This document shows, in pieces, positions 58,511 through 64,000 of a DNA stretch of 64,000 bases; positions within the stretch are counted from its first letter, which is position 1; every line of letters begins with the position of its first letter. The position numbers and the translations under genes were made by a program. The stretch is from an uncultured Bacteroidota bacterium (GTDB lineage: Bacteria; Bacteroidota; Bacteroidia; Bacteroidales; UBA12481), in assembly GCA_903851365.1 (NCBI GenBank), contig CAINOB010000098.1, positions 62,001 through 126,000 of the forward strand, in the 5' to 3' direction. The notes beneath the pieces were generated by a model that was given only the letters and a program-made list of their open reading frames with translations, was not told where the DNA came from and ran no database searches.

Positions 58511-60907
58511 ATGAATTACGGTCATTTTTCTGCTGACGGGAAAGAGTATATCATTGATAATGTGGCTACTCCACGTCCTTGGATCAACTATATATATAAT
58601 AACGAGTACTTCTCAACGATATCTGCCAATGGAGGCGGGATCAGTTATCACAGAATCCCTCTGCATGGAAGGATTACTCGGTACCGGATAAATGATGTTC
58701 CAGCCGATCGTCCCGGAAAATATATTTATGTTCAGGATCAGGATTCCGGCGAGATGTGGAGCCTCACCTGGCAACCAGTCGGCAAACAGGTTGAAAATTA
58801 TCGTGTTGCTCATGGGTTCGGTTATACAAGAGTGGAATCTGAACTCGAAGGCATACATTCCGAACTTAATTTCTTTGTTCCAAGGAACGATAACCGCGAA
58901 ATCTGGAAATCGCTTTTGACCAATAAATCAGACCGGAAACGACGCCTGAAAATTACCGGTTATGTTGAGTTCGCCCTTGGTCATGCACTGGTCGACCTGA
59001 TCAATCAATGCGACGACCAGCATTTCAACCGCGCACATCTGGATAAGGAATTAAACACCCTTTTTGCCACCAAAACTTACTGGGTTACCCAGTCGCGCGG
59101 AACCCAGCAGCAGGAGAATAAGGAATGGGACCAATGGGCCTTTTTTACTGTAAATCATCCCATCACCGGATATGAAACCGTGCGGGAGGAGTTTCTTGGA
59201 TTTTATCGTAATGAAAACAACCCTATTGCCTTGGAATCAGGCAATTTACGAAGCAAGGATACCGATTTCGGCAATACGGTTGGTGCTATCCAGATAGAGA
59301 TTGAGCTGGCACCGGGGGAATCGAAAGATGTAATTTTTCAGTTGGGCGTGATACCAAAGAGTACTTTCGAAGGCAAAGGGCTGGAGGGCAAAAAGGCAAA
59401 AGGAAAGGATGATGTAAAAAAGTTCAATGGAATAAGTCAGGTAGAAGAGGCATTTGAGGAGGTAAAGAAATATTGGGATGAATATTTCAGTTATACGAAT
59501 GTTAAAACCAGCGATGCCGATGTAAATACTTTCATGAATGGTTGGTCGCCTTACCAGGCTAAAGTGGCCTTTGATATTGGCAGGGTCACAAGTTTCTACT
59601 ACTGGGGCATCGGCAGGGGATTCGGTTTCCGCGACACCTCACAGGATACCATCGCGATTACAATTTCAGCACCTGAAAAAGCAAAAAGCCGCATATTGAT
59701 GCTGGCGCGCCAGATGCAAAGCGATGGCAAGGTTTATCATCATTTTTATGGCGATGGTGAAGGCGAATTTACAAAGCATTGCGATGATCCTCTGTGGTTT
59801 ATCCTTGCTGTAACAGATTATATCAAAGAGACCGGGGATTTTGGAATTCTCGAACTTAAGGAGCCTTTCAGCGATAACAGGCAGGGTACTGTGCTTGATC
59901 ATTTGATGTCGGTGCTGACTTTCGTAAAAGGGAACCTCGGGGCACACGGTTTGCCCGTTTTTGGCCGTGGGGATTGGAACGACACCCTGGATTATATCGG
60001 CGGTACCGATGGCGGGGAAAGTGTTTGGGGCGGAATGTTTTATGTTTCCATGCTTAACCTGCTGATCGGATTACTCGATAGGATTGGCCGCAAGGACCTC
60101 CGGTCGGAGGTTGAGGAAGTGAGCCGTAAAATGGCCCTTTCACTCGATCAAAATTGCTGGGACGGCGAATGGTATATCCGCGCCTTCGGGGAAAATCAGA
60201 AGCGGATCGGATCGAAAGAAAATAAGTATGGGAAGATATTTATCAATACGCAAACCTGGGCCGTTTTAGCCGATCTGGATAAAAAAAGGCAGGTCACTGC
60301 CTTAGACAGCGTTCATCGTGAGCTCGACAGCTTCGAAGGTCCAAAAAAATGCACTCCGGCCTACCGGGAGATAGATCCGAATATCGGTTTAGTTACCCGC
60401 TGCGTGTGGGGCAAAAAGGAAAATGGAGCTATTTTCGGTCATCCTACCACCTGGCTGATCCAGGCAGAATGCATGCTCGGACGGGGGAACGAAGCGTTCG
60501 CCTATTATAAAAAGATGCTCCCCAACAGGATTGATTCTGATATTTTTTATGCTGAACCTTACGTCTACTCCCAATATATTACCAGCAACGAGCATGAAAC
60601 AGCCGGACGGGCCAGCCATTCCTGGCAAACCGGCACAGCAGCCTGGATGTACCGGGTGGTTCTCGACTATATTTTCGGTGCGCGGGCTGGTTACGACGGA
60701 CTGATTATCGATCCGGTAATCCCTGCCACCTGGAAAGAATTTACCATGGAGCGCGTACATCGTGGCACTCGCTATATCATCCACGTAAGTAATCCTGATG
60801 GAAAACAAAGCGGCGTAAAAGAAATAAAAGTTGATGGGAAAATACTCCAAGGCAACTGCATCCCATTGTCAGACAAGAAAATCTGCCACCTCGAAATACT
60901 CTTATAA
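58511..60907 (+). CDS. GH94 glycoside phosphorylase
   Basis: 798 residues, typical for cellobiose/chitobiose-type phosphorylases. The N-terminus MNYGHFSADGKEYIIDNVATPRPWINYIYN is close to the family pattern. The catalytic acid lies in GRGDWNDTLD (near 59966-59995), and the (alpha/alpha)6 part shows RGFGFRDTSQD and HSWQTGTAAWMYRVV. It would split a beta-linked disaccharide with phosphate to a sugar 1-phosphate, in the cytoplasm (no signal peptide). Which sugar is not decided by motif; the neighbouring GH130 gene hints at manno- or gluco-configured oligosaccharides. Confidence 0.9.
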   Translation: MNYGHFSADGKEYIIDNVATPRPWINYIYNNEYFSTISANGGGISYHRIPLHGRITRYRINDVPADRPGKYIYVQDQDSGEMWSLTWQPVGKQVENYRVAHGFGYTRVESELEGIHSELNFFVPRNDNREIWKSLLTNKSDRKRRLKITGYVEFALGHALVDLINQCDDQHFNRAHLDKELNTLFATKTYWVTQSRGTQQQENKEWDQWAFFTVNHPITGYETVREEFLGFYRNENNPIALESGNLRSKDTDFGNTVGAIQIEIELAPGESKDVIFQLGVIPKSTFEGKGLEGKKAKGKDDVKKFNGISQVEEAFEEVKKYWDEYFSYTNVKTSDADVNTFMNGWSPYQAKVAFDIGRVTSFYYWGIGRGFGFRDTSQDTIAITISAPEKAKSRILMLARQMQSDGKVYHHFYGDGEGEFTKHCDDPLWFILAVTDYIKETGDFGILELKEPFSDNRQGTVLDHLMSVLTFVKGNLGAHGLPVFGRGDWNDTLDYIGGTDGGESVWGGMFYVSMLNLLIGLLDRIGRKDLRSEVEEVSRKMALSLDQNCWDGEWYIRAFGENQKRIGSKENKYGKIFINTQTWAVLADLDKKRQVTALDSVHRELDSFEGPKKCTPAYREIDPNIGLVTRCVWGKKENGAIFGHPTTWLIQAECMLGRGNEAFAYYKKMLPNRIDSDIFYAEPYVYSQYITSNEHETAGRASHSWQTGTAAWMYRVVLDYIFGARAGYDGLIIDPVIPATWKEFTMERVHRGTRYIIHVSNPDGKQSGVKEIKVDGKILQGNCIPLSDKKICHLEILL

Positions 60908-60918
60908 ACCCCATACCC

Positions 60919-61881
60919 ATGCTACGACACCCTCATAACCCGATACTCACCCGCGCCGATGTGCCGGCGATTGAACCTCACCTGGTCGATTGCAGCTCAG
61001 TATTTAACCCTGGTGCCATTAAATTCGGCGATAAATATCTCATGGTGGTCAGAACACAGAGCCGTTCGAGGGAAACATTTATGGTGATGGCCGAAAGCAA
61101 GGACGGAATTCATTTCCAAGTTGAGGATCACATTGTTGATTTTAAAGGAATTGAAAACATTAAGGAAAAGATATATCACATTTATGATGCGAGGATAACC
61201 TTTATCGAAGGCACCTATTATATCATGTTTGCCATGGATATGGATGCAGGATGCCAATTGGGACTGGGGCAGACCGATGATTTTAAAAATTTTCGTTTTC
61301 TGGGGATCACCTCAAACGAGGATATACGGAACGGCGTATTATTTCCGGCAAAAATCGATGGCAAATTTATGCGTCTCGACCGGCCAAACAAAGCCCGTCA
61401 CAGCAGTGGCCCTACCTCGGGAAGCACCATCTGGCTCTCCTCATCTGACAATCTGATCGATTGGATACCCGTTTCCCCGGTGATTGAAGGCCGTTTTCAT
61501 TACTGGGATGAATTTATCGGGTCGGGTCCTCCACCCGTTAAAACCCGCGAGGGATGGCTGCATATATATCATGGGGTTGCCACCCATTTCGGGAGTGCCA
61601 ATATTTACCAGGCCGGCGTGATGCTCCTCGATCTGAAGAATCCATCGAAAGTGATCAGCCGTGGTTTTTATAATATCCTTGAGCCCCGTGAATCCTGGGA
61701 GCTGATGGGTCAGGTTCCCAACGTTGTTTTTCCGAGCGGCATGATAGTTAAGGAGTTTGATGATGAGGGATTTGCCCTCCCGTCAAGCGAAGTTTTCGTC
61801 TATTATGGCGCCGCTGATACGTGCGTTGGATTAGCTGTTACGACGGTAAAGGAGCTGATTGACGATGCTTATAAATCGTGA
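60919..61881 (+). CDS. GH130 beta-mannoside phosphorylase-like enzyme
   Basis: 320 residues forming a five-bladed propeller. Landmarks are HPHNPILTRADVP, SSVFNPGAIKFGDKYLMVVR, IYDARITFIEGTYYIMF, NGVLFPAKIDGKFMRLDRP and EFIGSGPPPVKTREGWLHIYHGV. GH130 enzymes are mostly mannosyl phosphorylases or beta-1,2-mannosidases. A phosphate-binding role for Arg/His here cannot be checked by eye. The gene starts 11 bases after GH94, so the two probably act on the same glycan. No signal peptide. The stop codon lies in the first unit of a heptamer array. Confidence 0.9.
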   Translation: MLRHPHNPILTRADVPAIEPHLVDCSSVFNPGAIKFGDKYLMVVRTQSRSRETFMVMAESKDGIHFQVEDHIVDFKGIENIKEKIYHIYDARITFIEGTYYIMFAMDMDAGCQLGLGQTDDFKNFRFLGITSNEDIRNGVLFPAKIDGKFMRLDRPNKARHSSGPTSGSTIWLSSSDNLIDWIPVSPVIEGRFHYWDEFIGSGPPPVKTREGWLHIYHGVATHFGSANIYQAGVMLLDLKNPSKVISRGFYNILEPRESWELMGQVPNVVFPSGMIVKEFDDEGFALPSSEVFVYYGAADTCVGLAVTTVKELIDDAYKS

Positions 61882-61958
61882 CGCGTATCGCGTAACGCGG
61901 AAGACTAGAGTCCGGGGTTCCGTGTTTCGTGTCTCGTGTCTCTTGTCTCGTGTCTCGA
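61877..61958. repeat. Heptamer tandem repeats CGTNNCG and GTCTCGT
   Basis: Two 7-bp arrays: CGTGACG, CGTATCG, CGTAACG from 61877, and GTTTCGT, GTCTCGT, GTCTCTT, GTCTCGT, GTCTCGA from 61924. They fill most of the gap between the GH130 and symporter genes. GTCTCGT is also found in the array at 21147-21197. Confidence 0.85.
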
Positions 61959-61988
61959 AAAAAATATTTATGCTCTAAATAAAAAAGT

Positions 61989-63914
61989 ATGAATCTCACA
62001 CTCATTGACTGGACCATCGTTTTGCTGTTGCTGGCACTCATGGTAGGTTTTGTTTTCCTGAGCAAGACATTGATGAAAAGCGTCACCGACTTTCTGGCTA
62101 CCGGGCGAACTGGCGGGCGATACATCATATCGATGTTCCAGGGCACTGCTGCGCTGGGAGCCATAACGGTGGTTGGAGCCATGGAACAGAACTATTCCGC
62201 CGGGTTCAACGCCAGATGGTGGGAGATGCTCACCACGATCATCCTCGTTGCACTCAGCGTAACCGGTTGGGTAGTTTATCGTTACCGGCAAACAAGAGTC
62301 ATGACGATGGCTCAATTTTTTGAGGTTCGCTATAGCCGAAGCTTCAGAATCTTCTCAGGATTCCTGGCCTTTACTTCCGGATTGGTGAACATGGTAATTT
62401 TCCCTTCTGTAACGGCACGGTTTTTTATCTACTATTGCGGGATTCCCGAAATCGGCCACCTCGGACCCTACTCCATTACTTTTATCCTGGTAACTGCACT
62501 GATGGTGGGCATTCCACTTTTCTTCATCCTTACCGGCGGTCATATTGCCGTAATGTTTACTGATTTTGTTCAGGGAGTATTTGTAAATATCGTCTTTGTG
62601 GTGATTGTTATCCTGATGCTGGTAAAAGTCGACTGGACACATATTTCCCAGGCTATGGATGCTGCTCCGAAGGGAGCGTCGCTCATAAATCCTTTTCAAT
62701 CCAGTAAGGTCCAGGATTTTAATATTTGGTTCTTCTTTATCGGGATGTTCGGACTGGTTTATACCAAACTTTCGTGGCAGGGAAATTCATCATTCAATGT
62801 TGCTGCAAAAAATGCTCATGAAGCCAAGATGGCCGACTTGCTAACCAACTGGAGGCTCATACCGCAATGGGGATTGTTTCTCGTATTTATCCCGGTTATT
62901 GCGTATACCATTTTTCATCATGCTGATTTCACCTCGGTCGCCGACTCAATAAATGGTACCCTGGCAGGGGCAGGAACTGATGCCATGAAAAGCCAGCTCA
63001 GGGTGCCCATGGTACTGAATTATCTGCTGCCGATTGGATTCAAAGGTGCATTTGCGGCCATCATGCTGGCCGCAGCCATTACCTGCCATAATACCTATAT
63101 GCACTCCTGGGGAAGCATTTTTATTCAGGATTGCATCATGCCACTGCGTAAGAAAGCATTCGAAAAAGAGCAGCATCTCAGATACCTGAAGCTATCCATT
63201 CTCGGTGTTGGAATCACGATTTTTATACTCAGCATCCTGTTTCAGCAAACGGAAAAAGTATTCCTTTTCCTTGCCATCTCCGGAGCCATCTTTGTTGGTG
63301 GATCGGGCTCGGCAATTATCGGAGGCTTGTATTGGAAACGCGGTACAACAGCTGCAGCCTGGTCTGCCATGATCACTGGTGCAGTAACTGCAACAACGGG
63401 AATCGTTCTTAATGCTGTTTATACCGATTTCCCGATTAACGGACAGTGGTTTTGGTTAATCGCCATGGTTTCGGCTGCTACCGTTTACTTTGTTGTTTCC
63501 CTGCTTACCTGCAAGGCGCCTTTTAATATGGATAAGATGTTGCACCGCGGAGATTATGCCATTCAGGGTGAAACTAACGTAGTAAAAGCCGACGAAGTAA
63601 AAGGCTGGAAAGTGATGGGGACCACTAAAGAGTTTACGCGCAGCGATAAAGGAGTTGTAATTGCAACCTATACCTGGACTGCACTTTGGACGGTAGTCTT
63701 TATTATCGGAACGATTTACAATCTGACTTCCGAAGTAAAAAATGAGACCTGGATGAATTTCTGGAGGATTTACACCTGGATTTACCTCATAACCTCTATT
63801 ATTGTTACTGTTTGGTTTACCTGGGGCGGTTTGAAAAACCTTAAGGAAATGATACACTCCTTACGCACCATGGTTCGTGACCATAAAGATTCCGGATTTG
63901 TCGAAAAAAAATGA
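61989..63914 (+). CDS. Sodium:solute symporter family transporter
   Basis: 641 residues with about 13 to 14 TM helices. The SSS layout is shown by WTIVLLLLALMVGFVFLSK in TM1, the unwound SVTDFLATGRTGGRYIISM segment, SFRIFSGFLAFTSG and SAIIGGLYWKRGTTAAAWSAM. These carriers use sodium to import sugars, sialic acid, inositol and others. Location after GH94 and GH130 suggests uptake of a mono- or disaccharide for phosphorolysis. The C-terminal 120 residues include a cytoplasmic stretch and two further TM helices. Confidence 0.9.
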   Translation: MNLTLIDWTIVLLLLALMVGFVFLSKTLMKSVTDFLATGRTGGRYIISMFQGTAALGAITVVGAMEQNYSAGFNARWWEMLTTIILVALSVTGWVVYRYRQTRVMTMAQFFEVRYSRSFRIFSGFLAFTSGLVNMVIFPSVTARFFIYYCGIPEIGHLGPYSITFILVTALMVGIPLFFILTGGHIAVMFTDFVQGVFVNIVFVVIVILMLVKVDWTHISQAMDAAPKGASLINPFQSSKVQDFNIWFFFIGMFGLVYTKLSWQGNSSFNVAAKNAHEAKMADLLTNWRLIPQWGLFLVFIPVIAYTIFHHADFTSVADSINGTLAGAGTDAMKSQLRVPMVLNYLLPIGFKGAFAAIMLAAAITCHNTYMHSWGSIFIQDCIMPLRKKAFEKEQHLRYLKLSILGVGITIFILSILFQQTEKVFLFLAISGAIFVGGSGSAIIGGLYWKRGTTAAAWSAMITGAVTATTGIVLNAVYTDFPINGQWFWLIAMVSAATVYFVVSLLTCKAPFNMDKMLHRGDYAIQGETNVVKADEVKGWKVMGTTKEFTRSDKGVVIATYTWTALWTVVFIIGTIYNLTSEVKNETWMNFWRIYTWIYLITSIIVTVWFTWGGLKNLKEMIHSLRTMVRDHKDSGFVEKK

Positions 63915-63922
63915 TTTTTTTC
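63903..63922 (+). terminator. A/T hairpin at the symporter stop codon
   Basis: An A run and a T run (G-A8, TGA, T7-C) form an inverted repeat around the stop codon, followed by T-rich sequence. It resembles a weak intrinsic terminator. Confidence 0.4.
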
Positions 63923-63951
63923 TGATTATCTGATTTATCGATAATTAAGCG

Positions 63952-63959
63952 TACCTTTG
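63952..63959 (+). promoter_or_regulatory. -7 box of the gene starting at 63981
   Basis: TACCTTTG matches TAnnTTTG and sits 21 bases before the next ATG, predicting a leader of about 15 bases. Confidence 0.5.
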
Positions 63960-63980
63960 ATTATATTTTAATATCAAATT

Positions 63981-64000
63981 ATGAACAACGGGACAGTAAA
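63981..64000 (+). CDS. Start of a gene cut by the window edge
   Basis: ATG at 63981 opens a frame reading MNNGTV to the window end. The preceding -7 box and AT-rich leader support a real start; nothing can be said about the product. Confidence 0.45.

Noticed and set aside
21147-61958. CRISPR array interpretation of the short tandem repeats
   Set aside because: Units are 7 or 8 bases with no spacers, and no cas genes are present.

Overview
The window reads as a chromosomal segment of a member of the Bacteroidota, probably a free-living or sediment Bacteroidales-type heterotroph. This rests on several features: a type IX secretion C-terminal domain; FISUMP-domain lipoproteins; a DUF4249 lipoprotein; a CusA-TolC fused metal efflux pump; many lipoproteins with Bacteroidota-style lipoboxes; and repeated TAnnTTTG -7 promoter boxes with few Shine-Dalgarno sequences. 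No rRNA, tRNA, CRISPR array or complete insertion sequence was recognised. No gene-free stretch exceeds 300 bases.

Layout. 1-2796: two minus-strand surface lipoproteins, one cut by the window edge. 2902-12833: a plus-strand run with a YtcJ-type amidohydrolase, CrcB plus a DUF190 protein, a DUF4091 glycosidase-like protein, a UroD-family protein, a DUF5703-type (alpha/alpha)6 glycosidase-like protein and a secreted papain-like protease with a T9SS tail. 12809-16076 (minus): a polytopic membrane protein with a GtrB-type glycosyltransferase. 16250-19439: three overlapping lipoprotein genes. 19445-23420 (minus): a compact operon of a possible small peptide, an ArsM-like methyltransferase with a frameshift, a 33-residue Cys peptide, a radical SAM/SPASM enzyme, a thioredoxin-thioredoxin reductase fusion and a DUF302 protein. 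A 36-bp dyad overlaps its promoter, and a zinc-ribbon gene of the IS1595 type is divergent to it.

24000-44800 is a phosphate and polyphosphate island. It holds a GH13 glucosidase, a PHP-glycosyltransferase fusion, a sphingomyelinase-like phosphodiesterase, an OprO/P porin, pstSCAB-phoU, a CHAD protein, a GH3-type ligase, an ArsC-type reductase, a Lys/Cys-rich mini-peptide, an AlgP-like KP-repeat/HTH protein, PPK2, PPK1, SixA and a phosphofructokinase. Several promoters share one architecture: CTTMAYR-like half-sites repeated every 11 bp (as in Pho boxes), then exactly 9 bp, then TAnnTTTG. Two of these drive short transcripts that end at hairpins and carry no obvious long gene, which look like paired phosphate-starvation small RNAs or an attenuated leader.

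44815-51848 (minus) is a metal resistance block: a TerC-family protein, a CusB-like adaptor, the CusA-TolC fusion and a His-rich protein. 51942-57277 holds a sugar transporter, a hybrid histidine kinase and an M28 peptidase. 57411-63914 is a glycan phosphorolysis cluster: UroD-family, GH94, GH130 and a sodium:solute symporter. A further gene starts at 63981.

The strongest leads are the metalloid/radical-SAM peptide operon, the Pho promoter set with its small RNAs, a PstC carrying a PstS-like fragment in its periplasmic loop, the KP-repeat protein among polyphosphate genes, and a family of 7/8-bp tandem repeats at gene junctions. All functional statements come from motif reading by eye; no searches were run.
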